Source of the DNA: Pseudomonas sp. 7SR1
Lineage (GTDB): Bacteria > Pseudomonadota > Gammaproteobacteria > Pseudomonadales > Pseudomonadaceae
Length of the DNA: 64,000 nucleotides
Direction of reading: 5' to 3'
Assembly (NCBI RefSeq): GCF_900156465.1
Contig: NZ_LT707064.1
Span: forward strand, 5,533,001-5,597,000
Shown here: piece after piece, positions 49,458 through 62,377 of the stretch
Position numbering within the stretch: position 1 is the first letter of the stretch
Layout of the letters: each line of letters starts with the position of its first letter
Program-made: the position numbers and the translations under genes
Notes under the pieces: model-generated
Told to the model about the DNA's origin: nothing
Database searches by the model: none
What the model saw: only the letters and a program-made list of their open reading frames with translations

Positions 49458-51230
49458 TCAGCCAGTTGCCGACTCCCGGCCAGCATCGAACTGCAACGCC
49501 GCCAACCGCGCATACAGCGCATTGCTGGCCACCAGCTCCTGATGAGTGCCCACGGCAACCACTTTGCCCTGGTCCATCACCGCGATCCGGTCGGCGTTCT
49601 TCACCGTCGCCAGGCGATGGGCGATGACCAGGGTGGTACGGTTCTTCATCAGACTGGGCAGGGCTTGCTGGATCAAGTGTTCGCTTTGCGCATCGAGGGC
49701 GCTGGTGGCCTCATCCAGCAGCAGGATCGGTGCATCCACCAGCAGCGCCCGCGCGATGGCCAGGCGTTGACGCTGGCCACCGGACAGCCCCAGGCCACCA
49801 TCGCCCAGGTGGGTCTGGTAGCCATCGGGCATTTTTTCGATGAAGTCATGGGCGTGGGCGATCTGCGCCGCCTCGCGTACCTGCGCGGAGGTCGCCTGGG
49901 GATTGCCGTAGCGGAGGTTTTCTTCCACGGTGCCGAAAAACAGTGCCGGATTCTGCGACACCAGGGCGAAATGACGCCGCAGGTCCAGCGGATCGAGCCG
50001 GGTCAACGGTACGTCGTCGATCAGGATCCGGCCCTGCTGTGGGTCGTAGAATCGCAGCAACAAGTCATACACGGTGGATTTGCCCGCCCCGGACGGCCCG
50101 ACCAGGGCCAGGGTCTCACCAGCCCTGACGCTCAGGTCCAGGCCATCGACCGCGTAGCTTTCCGGCCGGGAGGGATAGGAAAAACGCACGCCCTCGAGAC
50201 GCAGATCACCCCGCACCCGCGGGGGCAAGGTCACCAGGCCCGAGCTTGGAGGCTGGATGATGTTCTGCGAGCGCAGCAGTTCGGCGATGCGTTCCGCGGC
50301 ACCGGCTGCCCGCTGCAGCTCGCCGATCACCTCGCTCAAGGTGCCGAAGGCACTGCCGACGATCAGGCTGTAGAACACGAAAGCAGCCAGTTCACCGCCG
50401 GAAATCCGTCCGGCGATCACGTCCATGCCGCCCACCCAGAGCATGACCCCTACCGCTCCCAGCACCAGCACGATCACCAGCGTGATCAGCCAGGCCCGCT
50501 GGGCGATGCGCTTGCGAGCCGTGTCGAAAGCCTGCTCCACCGTGACGGCGAAACGTGCCTCGTCCTGGACCTGATGATTGTAGGCCTGGACGGTCTTGAT
50601 CTGGCCCAGGGTTTCGGCGACGTAGCTGCCGACATCGGCGATGCGGTCCTGGCTCTCGCGGGACAGGCTGCGCACCCGGCGCCCGAAAACCAGGATCGGC
50701 GCCAGCACCAGCGGCAAGGCAATCACCACGATGCTGGTGAGCTTGGGGTTGGTGACGAACAGCAGCACGATGCCGCCGACCACCATCAAGGCATTGCGCA
50801 GGAACAACGACAGCGAAGAACCGATCACCGATTGCAGCAAGGTGGTATCTGCGGTCAGGCGCGACTGGATTTCGGAACTGCGGTTGTTCTCGTAGAACCC
50901 CGGGTGCAAGTACACCAGGTGGTTGAACACCTGGCGGCGGATATCGGCCACCACCCGCTCGCCAATCCAGGACACCAGGTAGAAGCGGGCGAAGGTGCCG
51001 ACCGCCAACCCCGCCACCAGCACCATGAACAACCCGATGGACTGGTTGAGCAGATGAGGGGAACGGGTCATGAAGCCCTGGTCTACCAGTAACCGGATGC
51101 CCTGGCCCATGGACAAGGTTATGCCCGCCGTGACGATAAGGGCCAGCAAGGCACCGGCGACCTGCTTGCGGTAGGGGGCGATAAAACCACTGGCCAGGCC
51201 AATGGCCCGGCGATGTCGAGAAGAAAGCAT
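49458..51230 (-). CDS. MsbA-like ABC exporter (fused membrane and ATPase domains)
   Basis: The 590-residue half-transporter has six membrane segments within about residues 15-310 and a C-terminal ATPase: Walker A LVGPSGAGKSTVYDLL, Q-loop LVSQNPALFFGTVEENLRYG, signature LSGGQRQRLAIARAL, Walker B ILLLDEATSALD and H-loop VIAHRLATVKNADRI. It works as a homodimer or with a partner; the substrate (lipid or drug) is not readable. It starts MLSSRHRRAIGLASGFIAPY at 51230. The gene is monocistronic, convergent with slt and divergent from the 59-residue gene. Confidence 0.9.
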   Translation of the reverse strand: MLSSRHRRAIGLASGFIAPYRKQVAGALLALIVTAGITLSMGQGIRLLVDQGFMTRSPHLLNQSIGLFMVLVAGLAVGTFARFYLVSWIGERVVADIRRQVFNHLVYLHPGFYENNRSSEIQSRLTADTTLLQSVIGSSLSLFLRNALMVVGGIVLLFVTNPKLTSIVVIALPLVLAPILVFGRRVRSLSRESQDRIADVGSYVAETLGQIKTVQAYNHQVQDEARFAVTVEQAFDTARKRIAQRAWLITLVIVLVLGAVGVMLWVGGMDVIAGRISGGELAAFVFYSLIVGSAFGTLSEVIGELQRAAGAAERIAELLRSQNIIQPPSSGLVTLPPRVRGDLRLEGVRFSYPSRPESYAVDGLDLSVRAGETLALVGPSGAGKSTVYDLLLRFYDPQQGRILIDDVPLTRLDPLDLRRHFALVSQNPALFFGTVEENLRYGNPQATSAQVREAAQIAHAHDFIEKMPDGYQTHLGDGGLGLSGGQRQRLAIARALLVDAPILLLDEATSALDAQSEHLIQQALPSLMKNRTTLVIAHRLATVKNADRIAVMDQGKVVAVGTHQELVASNALYARLAALQFDAGRESATG

Positions 51231-51403
51231 TCAGGAACGTCCGATAATGCAACGGGAACGGGATCGGCAACGGTGCCGAAAACACAGCGGAACCAAGTTG
51301 AATCAGAATGAGTCAGGTTAAATATGACCACAACGACTAGTGACTAGATGTTATCGGTCTAAAGTCTGGGTGGAAACGCAACGATGTTTCTGTTTGAGTG
51401 AAG

Positions 51404-51454
51404 GTGTCGCCATGAACCTACAAGGAGTGTCATGGCTCGGTCACCTGGCGACAC
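51404..51454 (+). other. Stem-loop with short ORF in the leader of the 59-residue gene
   Basis: GTGTCGCCA (51404-51412) and TGGCGACAC (51446-51454) form a perfect 9-bp stem around a 33-base loop. An ATG at 51412 opens a 16-codon frame (MNLQGVSWLGHLATLN, stop at 51462) with AAGG 8 bases upstream. It could be a leader peptide or chance. Confidence 0.4.
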
Positions 51455-51489
51455 TAAACTAGGCACACAACCTGATGAGGAGACAGGCC

Positions 51490-51669
51490 ATGTCCTTGCA
51501 ACACAGCAGCGACGACAAGATTCAAGTGATCCGCACGCAACCGGACCAGTCCCTGGGCTGCTCGTTCATCGACGCCCAAGGGCGCGAAGTCCCGATCACC
51601 GAAGACATGATCCAGAAAGCCTGCAGCGAGCTGGAGAAACGACTGGTCAAGCCTGCCGAACAAAAGTGA
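51490..51669 (+). CDS. Small conserved hypothetical protein (59 aa)
   Basis: The 59-residue protein MSLQHSSDDKIQVIRTQPDQ... has a short beta-hairpin-like centre (GCSFIDAQGREVPITEDMI) and a C-terminal helix (QKACSELEKRLVKPAEQK). Similar short proteins occur in pseudomonads; no function is known to me. AGGAG is 7 bases upstream of the ATG at 51490. A clear terminator follows the stop. The leader holds a stem-loop and a tiny ORF. The alternative 85-residue frame starting at 51432 overlaps it and has the composition of a shadow frame. Confidence 0.72.
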   Translation: MSLQHSSDDKIQVIRTQPDQSLGCSFIDAQGREVPITEDMIQKACSELEKRLVKPAEQK

Positions 51670-51688
51670 TACAGCCCGTCTTCAACTG

Positions 51689-51714
51689 AACCCGACCTCG
51701 ACGTCGGGTTTTTT
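51689..51714 (+). terminator. Terminator of the 59-residue gene
   Basis: AACCCGAC (51689-51696) pairs with GTCGGGTT (51703-51710) and is followed by TTTT, 20 bases after the stop codon. Confidence 0.85.
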
Positions 51715-51775
51715 CTGCCTGCCTGGATAGGCAACTTATCTGTCATCCCAGCCCCATCGCGCCACGTAAACGGCC

Positions 51776-52918
51776 CTATTCCGCGGTGGCCCCCAGCGCG
51801 GTCACGATCTGCTGCAATGCCGGGGAGTGCCCTTCGATGTGCACCTTCAGGCTGTCGATCTCCCGGCGTGGCGGGTAATGCTTGCGCAAGGCATCGAAAG
51901 CGCGGCGCTGTTCGTCTACCGTGCCGACGAGACTGCGACGAAAATCTGCATCGTCGCGACGTGGGTCGTAGACGCTGCGGCACAGCGCCGCCAAGGCCCA
52001 GGCCGGGTCCGTCGCGGCATCCAGGGTGATGCCACCCAGCCATGGCCTGGGCAGCAGGTCGGCAAGGCTGACTTGCGCCGGGCGCTCCAGGAAATCGCAC
52101 AAGGCCGCGTAGATCTGCGCCGTGCCGCGCTGGCGACCGTCAAGGCTATAACCGGCAATGTGTGGCGTGGCGATCACGCACAGGTCGGCCAGGTCCACAT
52201 CCACCGTCGGCTCCTGCTCCCAGACGTCCAGCACCGCTTGCAGGTCTTCGCGCTCCAGCAGCACGCTGCGCAGCGCGACGTTGTCGATGACCGGCCCACG
52301 CGCGGCGTTGATCAACCAGGTGCCAGGCTTGAGCATGTTCAGGCGTGCTTCGTCGAACAGATGCCAGGTCGGCTGCCCGCCATCGCGGGTCAATGGCGTG
52401 TGCAGGCTGATCACGTCGCACTGCTCGATGATCTGCTCCAGGCTGACATAGTCCCCGCCCTCGGCGGCCTGGCGAGGTGGATCGCAGACTTTCACCGTCC
52501 AGCCCAGCCCCCTGAGCACTTGGATCAAGCGCCCGCCCACCTGGCCCGCGCCGACCACGCCGAAGGTGCGCTGACGCAAATCCGCGCCTTCGATCTCGGC
52601 CAGGGTCATCAGGCTGCCCAGCACATAGTCCACCACGCCACGGGCATTGCAACCCGGCGCGCTGGCCCAGCGGATACCGGCCTCGGCGAAGTAGGCCAGG
52701 TCCAGGTGATCGGTACCGATGGTGCAGGTACCGACGAAGCGCACCTTGCTGCCTTCCAGCAGCGCCCGGTTGACCTGGCTGACCGAACGCACCAGCAGAA
52801 TATCGGCCTGGGCGACCAGCGCCCGGTCGATGCCCCGCCCCGGTACCCGGCGAATCTCGCCGAAACCTTGAAAGAATGCATCGAGCAGGGGGATGTTTTC
52901 GTCGGCGACGATCAGCAT
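51776..52918 (-). CDS. pdxB: Erythronate-4-phosphate dehydrogenase PdxB
   Basis: The 380-residue D-isomer-specific 2-hydroxyacid dehydrogenase family enzyme catalyses the second step of DXP-dependent pyridoxal phosphate synthesis. It has the NAD-binding [43 protein letters not shown] and [20 protein letters not shown] with the catalytic His. The C-terminal extension ([17 protein letters not shown]...) is the PdxB dimerisation domain, absent from other family members. It starts [16 protein letters not shown] at 52918 and is divergent from the MATE gene. Confidence 0.95.
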   Translation of the reverse strand: MLIVADENIPLLDAFFQGFGEIRRVPGRGIDRALVAQADILLVRSVSQVNRALLEGSKVRFVGTCTIGTDHLDLAYFAEAGIRWASAPGCNARGVVDYVLGSLMTLAEIEGADLRQRTFGVVGAGQVGGRLIQVLRGLGWTVKVCDPPRQAAEGGDYVSLEQIIEQCDVISLHTPLTRDGGQPTWHLFDEARLNMLKPGTWLINAARGPVIDNVALRSVLLEREDLQAVLDVWEQEPTVDVDLADLCVIATPHIAGYSLDGRQRGTAQIYAALCDFLERPAQVSLADLLPRPWLGGITLDAATDPAWALAALCRSVYDPRRDDADFRRSLVGTVDEQRRAFDALRKHYPPRREIDSLKVHIEGHSPALQQIVTALGATAE

Positions 52919-53080
52919 GGCAGAGCTCCTTTGGCGGGATGGGCAGTGTAGGCGTTCCGCTCAGCCCGTGCATTCACAAGTCGAGCAGGCGATTACAAAT
53001 CCACAACACAGGTTTTTTCCTGACCGCCGTGTCAAGGCGTAGAATCCGCCGTTTCATGCTATTTCTCGGACGCTTCGCCT

Positions 53081-54484
53081 GTGAATCCTGTAATCGACAC
53101 CGCCGTCACCCTCTCCCGCCCGGCCCGGGTCCGCCTGGAGCTCAAGACGCTGCTGGCCCTGGCATTGCCGATCATGGTGGCGCAGCTGGCGACCACCGCC
53201 ATGGGCTTTGTCGATGCGGTGATGGCCGGCCGTGTCGGTCCACGGGACCTGGCGGCGGTGGCACTGGGCAACTCCATCTGGGTGCCGGTGTTCCTGTTGA
53301 TGACCGGGACATTGCTGGCCACCACGCCCAAAGTTGCCCAGCGCTTCGGCGCCGGGACCTTCGACGAGATCGGACCGCTGGTGCGCCAGGCGCTGTGGCT
53401 GGCATTGGCAGTGGGATTGCTGGCGACACTGGCGCTGTACAGCGCCGAACCGATCCTGCACCTCATGAAGGTGGACCCCGAACTGGTCGGACCGTGCATG
53501 GAATACCTGCGGGGCATCGGTTCCGGCCTGCCGGCGGTGGCGCTGTACCACGTACTGCGCTGCTTCAGCGACGGCCTGGGCCGCACTCGACCCGCGATGG
53601 TGTTGGGGTTGTGCGGGCTGGCACTGAACATCCCGCTCAATTACATCTTCATCTATGGGCACCTGGGCGTGCCGGCCATGGGGGGCGTCGGTTGTGGCTG
53701 GGCCACGGCCATCGTCATGTGGGTCATGGCCCTGGGCATGGCCGGTTGGGCGCGCTGGGCACCGGCCTATCGATCGAGCCGTCTGTTCAGCCGTTTCGAC
53801 TGGCCGCAGTGGACGGTCATCAAGCGCCTGCTGGGCATCGGCCTGCCCATTGGCATCGCCGTGTTCGCCGAGTCGAGCATCTTTGCGGTGATCGCCCTGC
53901 TGATCGGCAGCCTGGGCGCTACGGTGGTGGCCGGGCACCAGATCGCCCTGAACTTCAGCTCCCTGGTGTTCATGATCCCCTATTCCCTGGGCATGGCCGT
54001 GACGGTGCGGGTCGGCCAGGCCCTGGGGCGACGCCAGCCTCGGGAAGCACGCTTTGCCGCCGGCGTCGGCATGGGGGCCGCCCTGGCGTACGCCTGCCTG
54101 TCGGCCAGCCTGATGTTCGGCTTGCGTGGCCCCATCGCCTCGATCTATACCGCCGACCCCGTGGTGATCGAAGTGGCGTCGATGCTGATCGTCTACGCGG
54201 CGCTGTTCCAGTTTTCCGATGGCATCCAGGTGACGGCGGCGGGTGCCTTGCGCGGCTACCAGGATACTCGGGTGACGATGATCCTGACGCTGTTCGCCTA
54301 TTGGGGCATCGGCCTGCCGGTGGGTTACGCCCTGGGGCTGACCGATTGGCTGGGGGCGGCCAGCGGCCCGAGCGGGCTGTGGCAGGGGTTGATCGTTGGC
54401 TTGAGCTGCGCGGCGCTGATGCTGTCGATCCGCCTGGCCCGCAGCGCACGCAAGCAGATCCGCATCAGCCGCTCGGCGGGTTAA
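53081..54484 (+). CDS. MATE-family multidrug/Na+ or H+ antiporter (NorM/PmpM-like)
   Basis: The 467-residue protein has about 12 membrane segments with MATE features: [37 protein letters not shown] near the N-terminus and [39 protein letters not shown] in the second half. The NorM cluster is the best match; pseudomonad relatives (PmpM) use H+ and export fluoroquinolones and quaternary ammonium compounds, which is family knowledge. The start is GTG at 53081. The stop overlaps that of the convergent tusA gene (TTAA). Confidence 0.9.
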   Translation: MNPVIDTAVTLSRPARVRLELKTLLALALPIMVAQLATTAMGFVDAVMAGRVGPRDLAAVALGNSIWVPVFLLMTGTLLATTPKVAQRFGAGTFDEIGPLVRQALWLALAVGLLATLALYSAEPILHLMKVDPELVGPCMEYLRGIGSGLPAVALYHVLRCFSDGLGRTRPAMVLGLCGLALNIPLNYIFIYGHLGVPAMGGVGCGWATAIVMWVMALGMAGWARWAPAYRSSRLFSRFDWPQWTVIKRLLGIGLPIGIAVFAESSIFAVIALLIGSLGATVVAGHQIALNFSSLVFMIPYSLGMAVTVRVGQALGRRQPREARFAAGVGMGAALAYACLSASLMFGLRGPIASIYTADPVVIEVASMLIVYAALFQFSDGIQVTAAGALRGYQDTRVTMILTLFAYWGIGLPVGYALGLTDWLGAASGPSGLWQGLIVGLSCAALMLSIRLARSARKQIRISRSAG

Positions 54485-54732
54485 GCGAGCTTCTTGCGGA
54501 TCCAGTAGCGGTAGGTGCCGTTCTCTTCGTCCTGGGCCACCAATTGGTGGTCGAGGAACACGCAGAACTTGGGAATATCACGGCGGGTCGAGGGATCGGT
54601 GGCAATCACCATCAACAGCCCGCCCGGCACCAGGTCGCGGATGTGCTGGTGCAGCATCATCACCGGCTCAGGGCAATTGAGACCGCTGGCATCCAGGGTG
54701 CCGTCGACCGGCGTATCGTTCATCTGACTCAT
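54481..54732 (-). CDS. tusA: TusA-family sulfur carrier/transferase
   Basis: The 83-residue protein has the CPxP motif with catalytic Cys in [21 protein letters not shown] and the C-terminal [21 protein letters not shown]. In E. coli TusA passes sulfur from IscS to the TusBCD relay for tRNA thiolation. AGGAG is 7 bases before the ATG at 54732; a second Met (54723) is possible. Its last bases overlap the stop of the convergent MATE gene. Confidence 0.9.
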   Translation of the reverse strand: MSQMNDTPVDGTLDASGLNCPEPVMMLHQHIRDLVPGGLLMVIATDPSTRRDIPKFCVFLDHQLVAQDEENGTYRYWIRKKLA

Positions 54733-54805
54733 CTTTCACTCCTGAAACTGGCGGGCATTGTCGCGCAATGTCGGCGCTCGGTCACCCCTGGCTTCACACT
54801 GCCTC

Positions 54806-54893
54806 CTGTGGGAGCGAGCTTGCTCGCGACAGCGGTGGGTCAGCTTGCATCCATGTTGAATGTACCGACGTCATCGAGACTCGCTCCCACAAG
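54806..54893. repeat. REP inverted pair between tusA and rlmM
   Basis: CTGTGGGAGCGAGCTTGCTC followed by GCGAC (54806-54830) is the classic P. fluorescens REP. GACTCGCTCCCACAAGG at 54877-54893 is the opposing copy. The pair sits in the 182-base spacer before rlmM's stop. Confidence 0.8.
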
Positions 54894-54914
54894 GAACTGC
54901 ATCAATTCCGAGGG

Positions 54915-55988
54915 CTAGCGGGACTTCGGCTTCTTCGTGTCCAACCGCCGTAAATGGCACGTCACCTCCTCACGGTCGTGATACAGCTGCTTGCAGCCGA
55001 TCTGCACCTTGACGCCTCGCGCCTTGAAACCATCGGCGATGCGTTCGAGCAGACGTTTGACTTCGGCATAACGCTGCTTCATTGGCAGCTTGAGATTGAC
55101 CACCGCCTCGCGACAGTGACCCTCGCCGATCCACTCCTCCAGCATCGCCGCGTTGCGCGCCGGCTTCTCGACGATGTCGCAGACCATCCAGTCCACCGGT
55201 TGTTTCGGCTTGAAGGTAAAGCCATCCGCCATCAGGTGTTGCACCAGGCCGGTTTCCATCAGGCTCTCGGCCATCGGACCGTTATCGATGGCGGTCACCA
55301 GCATGCCGCGATTGACCAGCTGCCAGGTCCAGCCACCCGGCGCGGCGCCCAGGTCGACACCGGTCATGTCGCTGTGCAGCCGCTCGTCCCACTGGTCCCG
55401 GGGTATGAAATGGTGCCAGGCCTCTTCAAGCTTGAGCGTGGAGCGGCTCGGCGCCTCCCGCGGAAACTTCAGGCGCGGGATGCCCATGGGCCACATTGCC
55501 GAGTTGTCGGCTTCCGCCAGCCCGAGAAACACTTCACGGCCGCTCTTGAAGGTCAACAGCAGACGCGGCCGGGCGTCATCGTCGATCAGTTTGCCGGCCC
55601 CGATCAGCGCCTTGCGCAAGGGCCCCTCGAATTTCTTGCAGAAGTTCGAAAGCTCCTTGCCATCGTTGGTGTCCAGCACCTCCAGCCACAGGCTGCCGCA
55701 GATGGGGAATGCGCTCATGTGGGACAGGATGACACTGATGCGGTCGGTTTCCGGCAGCTCGATGAAGGTGCCGCGGGCCCATTGGCGAGGGAAGATCAGA
55801 TCGGCAAAACGCTGGCCGCGCATCAATCGCTCGGCACCCTCGTCTTGCGTACAGACGAATTCTGCGCAAGCACTGGCCGGCTTGGCCTTGGCATAGCCGG
55901 CCACGTTCAGGCGCGCGGCGTGTTCGGCGATTTCGGAGCAGACTTCTCCCTCGAAACCCGGCCGGCAATGCATGAAAAGCGTGTTCAT
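54915..55988 (-). CDS. rlmM: 23S rRNA (cytidine2498-2'-O)-methyltransferase RlmM
   Basis: The 357-residue protein has an N-terminal THUMP-like RNA-binding region (MNTLFMHCRPGFEGEVCSEIAEHA) and a C-terminal RrmJ-type methyltransferase. The SAM site is in GVDLGAAPGGWTWQLVNRG, with VDWMVCDIVEKPA and VVNLKLPMKQRY supplying catalytic Asp/Lys. It modifies the peptidyl transferase region of 23S rRNA. The start at 55988 is chosen because MNTLFMHCRPGFEGE is the family N-terminus; the frame runs on to 56030. It is divergent from acnA. Confidence 0.95.
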   Translation of the reverse strand: MNTLFMHCRPGFEGEVCSEIAEHAARLNVAGYAKAKPASACAEFVCTQDEGAERLMRGQRFADLIFPRQWARGTFIELPETDRISVILSHMSAFPICGSLWLEVLDTNDGKELSNFCKKFEGPLRKALIGAGKLIDDDARPRLLLTFKSGREVFLGLAEADNSAMWPMGIPRLKFPREAPSRSTLKLEEAWHHFIPRDQWDERLHSDMTGVDLGAAPGGWTWQLVNRGMLVTAIDNGPMAESLMETGLVQHLMADGFTFKPKQPVDWMVCDIVEKPARNAAMLEEWIGEGHCREAVVNLKLPMKQRYAEVKRLLERIADGFKARGVKVQIGCKQLYHDREEVTCHLRRLDTKKPKSR

Positions 55989-56159
55989 TGAAACTCCGTA
56001 GCAAAGCCTGTCACGAAACCGGCGCATCATAGCGGAGTTCGGAACCCCAAACCTGCCCGCGGTGTCCTGTGATTAGTCATTACTTGAAATCAGGGCTAGG
56101 TTAAAGGCTCTGTCTGTTCCGTCAGTCCGTAGCCGTGCGGACTCAAAGGAGTGATCTCA

Positions 56160-58901
<2,742 letters not shown>

Positions 58902-58918
58902 AAAGACCCCTCCTACAG

Positions 58919-58947
58919 AAACACCGCCTCTTTCAGGCGGTGTTTTT
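58919..58947 (+). terminator. Terminator of acnA
   Basis: ACACCGCCT (58921-58929) pairs with AGGCGGTGT (58935-58943) and runs into TTTTT, 18 bases after the acnA stop. Confidence 0.85.
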
Positions 58948-59008
58948 GTATTGGGGCTGCCTATAATTCCGCCGTCTTGCCGCTCTCGCTTCGATTCAAG
59001 GATGTCCT

Positions 59009-59797
59009 ATGCCCGCCCTACCCTGGCCTTACCTGGCCCTCCTGTCCGCCGGCTACTGCCTGGCCGTGGCCTATGGCCAACTGGCCTGGACCGCCCTGAT
59101 CTCGGTCGCCCTGCTGCTGTTCGCCGGGTACGCGGTCCGCCAGCAGCAGACCCCTGTCGGCCGCTTCCTCGGCCACGCCCTGTTCCTGGTGATGGCCCTG
59201 GCCCTGGCGTTGCACTGGATGCCGGGCTTCTTCAACGGACGGGCCATCCCGGCACAACGCCTGACCGCGGATGCCGCGCCATTCGCCATGTATTTCAATC
59301 AGGACAAGCCACTGATCGGCTTCTGGCTGTTGCTGGCATGCCCCTGGATCGTCGGTCGGCGCGGGTTTCGCCTGTCGGTCCATGCGACGGCCCTGGGGCT
59401 GGCGCTGAGCGCGATCCTGGCCTTGGGTGGGGCCATGTTGCTGGGCATGATCCAATGGGCGCCGAAATGGCCGGACCATGCGTGGCTGTGGGTTCTCAAC
59501 AATCTTTTATTGGTGACGCTGGTGGAGGAAGCGCTGTTTCGTGGCTACATTCAGGGGGGCCTGAGCCGGCGCTTCAAGCACCTGGCCCATGGCGACAACC
59601 TGGCGTTGCTCCTGGCCTCGCTGCTGTTCGGCCTGGTACACGCCGGTGCTGGTTGGGAATGGGTGCTGCTGTCGGGCCTCGCGGGGCTCGGCTACGGCCT
59701 GGCGTATCGCTTCGGCGGCCTGGGAGCTGCGATCGCCACGCACTTCGGCCTGAACCTGATTCATTTCACTTTGTTTACATACCCGATGCTGGCGTGA
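59009..59797 (+). CDS. CPBP-family (CAAX-like) intramembrane metalloprotease
   Basis: The 262-residue membrane protein has about eight hydrophobic segments. The C-terminal half carries the CPBP/Abi motifs: EEALFRG (motif 1, in [14 protein letters not shown]), FGLVHAG (motif 2, conserved His) and HFGLNLIHF (motif 3). These residues are proposed to coordinate a metal for proteolysis within the membrane. Substrate unknown. It starts [17 protein letters not shown] at 59009. It lies between acnA and aer on the same strand. Confidence 0.87.
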   Translation: MPALPWPYLALLSAGYCLAVAYGQLAWTALISVALLLFAGYAVRQQQTPVGRFLGHALFLVMALALALHWMPGFFNGRAIPAQRLTADAAPFAMYFNQDKPLIGFWLLLACPWIVGRRGFRLSVHATALGLALSAILALGGAMLLGMIQWAPKWPDHAWLWVLNNLLLVTLVEEALFRGYIQGGLSRRFKHLAHGDNLALLLASLLFGLVHAGAGWEWVLLSGLAGLGYGLAYRFGGLGAAIATHFGLNLIHFTLFTYPMLA

Positions 59798-59873
59798 AAC
59801 CGATGGGGAAAATAACTTCAATAAATACCTGACGTGGCCGACAACCTTTCAAAGCCTTGCGGATCTACACACC

Positions 59874-61439
59874 ATGCGTAACAACCAACCTGTCACCCAA
59901 CGCGAAAGGACCTTCCCGGCCCAACAACGACTGATTTCCACCACCAATGCCAAGGGAGTGATCACCTACTGCAACGACGCATTCGTCGAGATCAGTGGGT
60001 TTTCCAAGGAAGAACTGATCGGTTCGCCTCACAATCTGGTGCGCCACCCCGACGTCCCGTCGGCCGTGTTCGCCCATATGTGGAATACCCTGAAACAAGG
60101 CTTGCCATGGATGGGCATCGTCAAGAATCGCTGCAAGAGCGGAGACCATTATTGGGTCAACGCCTACGTCACGCCCATATTCGAGGGTAACCAGGTGATC
60201 GGCTACGAGTCGGTGCGCGTCAAGCCCACCGCCGAGCAGGTCTCCCGGGCCGAAGCGCTCTACCGACGCATCAACCAGGGCAAGCCGGCCGTCCCGCGGA
60301 GCGACAAGTGGCTCCCGATACTGCAGGATTGGCTGCCGTTCATCCTGGTGAGCCAGTTGAGCTTCATCGTAGGCGCCTTCCTCAACTCCTCCTGGGGCTT
60401 CGCCCTGGCCGCCCTGCTGTCGGTGCCCCTGGGCCTGATGGGCCTGCAATGGCAGCAACGGGGCATCAAGCGCCTGCTGCGCCTGGCCGAGCAGACCACC
60501 TCCGACCCGCTGATCGCCCAGATGTACACCGACAGCCGTGGGGTCCAGGCACGCCTGGAAATGTCCATCCTCAGCCAGGAAGCGCGCCTGAAGACCTGCC
60601 TGACCCGCCTGCAGGATACCGCCGAGCACCTCAACGACCAGGCGCGACAGTCCAACGCGCTGGCCCACAACAGTTCCAGCGGCCTGGAACGCCAGCGAGT
60701 GGAGACCGAACAGGTGGCCACGGCGGTCAACCAGATGGCCGCCACCACCCAGGAAGTCGCCAGTCACGTGCAACGCACCGCCGACGCGACCCAGGAAGCC
60801 AACCGACTGACCGGTCGTGGCCGCGATATCGCCGGGGAAACCCGCGAAGCCATCGAGCGCCTGTCGGTGGTGGTGGGCGAGACCGGACAGACCGTGACCC
60901 AGCTGGCCAAGGACAGCGACGAGATCGGTGGCGTGGTGGATGTGATCAAGGGCATCGCCGACCAGACCAACCTCCTGGCCCTGAACGCCGCCATCGAAGC
61001 GGCCCGTGCCGGCGAAATGGGCCGCGGCTTTGCCGTTGTGGCCGATGAAGTGCGGCAACTGGCGCAACGCACCAGCGAATCCACGGGGCAGATCCATGCC
61101 CTGATCGCCAAGCTCCAGCAGACGGCCAACAATGCCGTGCAGACCATGGACGCCGGTCACCGCCAGGCCGAGGAAGGCGTGGCACGCGTCATGGAGGCCG
61201 ACCAGGCGCTGGTGGGGATCAGCGAAGCGGTGGCCAACATCACCGACATGACCACCCAGATCGCGGCCGCCACCGAGGAACAAAGCTCTGTGGCCGAAGA
61301 GATCAGTCGCAACATCAGCAACATTTCGGAACTGGCCGACCAGACCTCGGACCAGGCCCACAACTCGGCGCTGCTCAGCGAAGAACTGACCCGTACAGCC
61401 AATACGCAGTACTCATTGGTGGAGCGGTTCAACCGCTGA
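59874..61439 (+). CDS. aer: Aer-type aerotaxis receptor
   Basis: The 521-residue receptor has an N-terminal PAS domain (residues ~20-115: [27 protein letters not shown]) with the layout that binds FAD in Aer. A hydrophobic hairpin follows at about 155-200 ([33 protein letters not shown]), then a HAMP-like linker and a methyl-accepting signalling domain with the hairpin tip [38 protein letters not shown]. There is no large periplasmic domain, so it senses from the cytoplasm. A terminator follows. It precedes the cbb3 oxidase genes. Confidence 0.93.
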   Translation: MRNNQPVTQRERTFPAQQRLISTTNAKGVITYCNDAFVEISGFSKEELIGSPHNLVRHPDVPSAVFAHMWNTLKQGLPWMGIVKNRCKSGDHYWVNAYVTPIFEGNQVIGYESVRVKPTAEQVSRAEALYRRINQGKPAVPRSDKWLPILQDWLPFILVSQLSFIVGAFLNSSWGFALAALLSVPLGLMGLQWQQRGIKRLLRLAEQTTSDPLIAQMYTDSRGVQARLEMSILSQEARLKTCLTRLQDTAEHLNDQARQSNALAHNSSSGLERQRVETEQVATAVNQMAATTQEVASHVQRTADATQEANRLTGRGRDIAGETREAIERLSVVVGETGQTVTQLAKDSDEIGGVVDVIKGIADQTNLLALNAAIEAARAGEMGRGFAVVADEVRQLAQRTSESTGQIHALIAKLQQTANNAVQTMDAGHRQAEEGVARVMEADQALVGISEAVANITDMTTQIAAATEEQSSVAEEISRNISNISELADQTSDQAHNSALLSEELTRTANTQYSLVERFNR

Positions 61440-61453
61440 CAGATGCCTGCCTC

Positions 61454-61488
61454 AAAAAAAACCGGACAGCGAAAGCTTCCGGTTTTTT
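61454..61488. terminator. Terminator after aer
   Basis: AACCGGA (61460-61466) pairs with TCCGGTT (61478-61484) with AAAAAAA before and TTTTTT after, so it can act both ways between aer and the convergent hydrolase gene. Confidence 0.8.
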
Positions 61489-61546
61489 ATTGCCTCCCAG
61501 TCTCTTCCCACAAGGTCATGGATCGTCCGTCCAGGTGCATCGCAAT

Positions 61547-61569
61547 TGTGGGGGCGAGCCTGCTCGGGA
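61547..61569. repeat. REP-like element
   Basis: TGTGGGGGCGAGCCTGCTCG (61547-61566) is a P. fluorescens REP-like sequence in the space between aer and the hydrolase gene. Confidence 0.6.
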
Positions 61570-61583
61570 TGAGGCCATGGTCG

Positions 61584-62282
61584 TCAACCAAGCGTTGATT
61601 GGAGAAATGCTGCCACCTTGCTCGCCGCCGTCTCCAGATGCTGCTCATGGCTGAATCCAGAAGCCTTCAATGGCTTCAAGTCATGATCCCCCGCCACCAG
61701 CCACAGCACTTCGATATCCGGTGACAAGGTATAGCCCTGGACCGTTTCACGGTTGCCCAACGCATCGCGCTCGCCCTGGACGATCAAGGTGGCGGTCTTC
61801 AGTCCCGCCAGATGCTCGACCCGTGGCTTCTCCGGCTTGCCCGCCGCATAGAAGGGATACCCCAGGCACACCAACGCGTCAGCGCCCAGCTCATCGGCCA
61901 GCAAACTCGCCATCCGCCCGCCCATGGACTTGCCGCCAATGGCCAGCCGCCCAGCGACATAAGGCCGCACCGTGGCGTACACCTCACGCCAACACTCCAG
62001 CAGTTTCGGTGCCGGGTTCGGAGGACGCTTGCCACCGTCCTGGCGCCGTTGGGCCATGTAGGGAAACTCGAAGCGCAACACGTTGACCCCATGTGCGGCA
62101 AGGCGCGCGGCCATTTCGTCCATGAAACCACTGTCCATCGGCGCACCGGCTCCGTGGGCCAGGATCAGGGTTGGCGCCCCGGCATGCGAGGCCGGTTGCG
62201 CGGCGGTCCATAACCAACCGTTTTGCGCCACGCACCGCGCCCATTGATCCCCGTCAATACTGGCCTTGTGCTGTTTGTCCAT
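61584..62282 (-). CDS. Alpha/beta-hydrolase family protein (KANL3/Tex30-like)
   Basis: The 232-residue protein has an alpha/beta-hydrolase core: [20 protein letters not shown] (oxyanion region), the nucleophile elbow [13 protein letters not shown] (Ser in GKSMGG), GERDALGN (acid) and VAGDHDLKP (His). This pattern fits the KANL3/Tex30 group of bacterial hydrolases; the substrate is unknown. It starts at ATG 62282, where the first codons overlap the region in front of ccoN. An ANR-like box lies in its codons 9-13. Confidence 0.88.
   Translation of the reverse strand: MDKQHKASIDGDQWARCVAQNGWLWTAAQPASHAGAPTLILAHGAGAPMDSGFMDEMAARLAAHGVNVLRFEFPYMAQRRQDGGKRPPNPAPKLLECWREVYATVRPYVAGRLAIGGKSMGGRMASLLADELGADALVCLGYPFYAAGKPEKPRVEHLAGLKTATLIVQGERDALGNRETVQGYTLSPDIEVLWLVAGDHDLKPLKASGFSHEQHLETAASKVAAFLQSTLG
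62244..62257. promoter_or_regulatory. ANR/FNR-like box upstream of ccoN
   Basis: TTGATCCCCGTCAA fits the Pseudomonas ANR form TTGAT-N4-(A/G)TCAA. It lies inside the 5' end of the divergent hydrolase gene, 120 bases before the ccoN start. A -10-like TATAAC is at 62306-62311. Confidence 0.6.
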
Positions 62283-62377
62283 GCTTGCCTCGCTTTCAGT
62301 CTGCCTATAACTCCAGGCGAAGATGCCCCGCTGCCTTGCGCAGGCGCGCTCTTCGGCTGAACCGTGGATGGGGAACC

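Noticed and set aside
51432..51689. 85-codon frame with AAGGAG upstream overlapping the 59-residue gene
   Set aside because: The Shine-Dalgarno spacing is only 4 bases and the product (Arg/Pro/His-rich) looks like a shadow; the 59-residue frame has better composition and spacing.
52876..54918. 680-codon + strand frame over the MATE gene
   Set aside because: Out-of-frame reading of the MATE gene, Gly/Arg/Pro-rich without membrane segments, while the overlapping frame encodes a clear MATE transporter.
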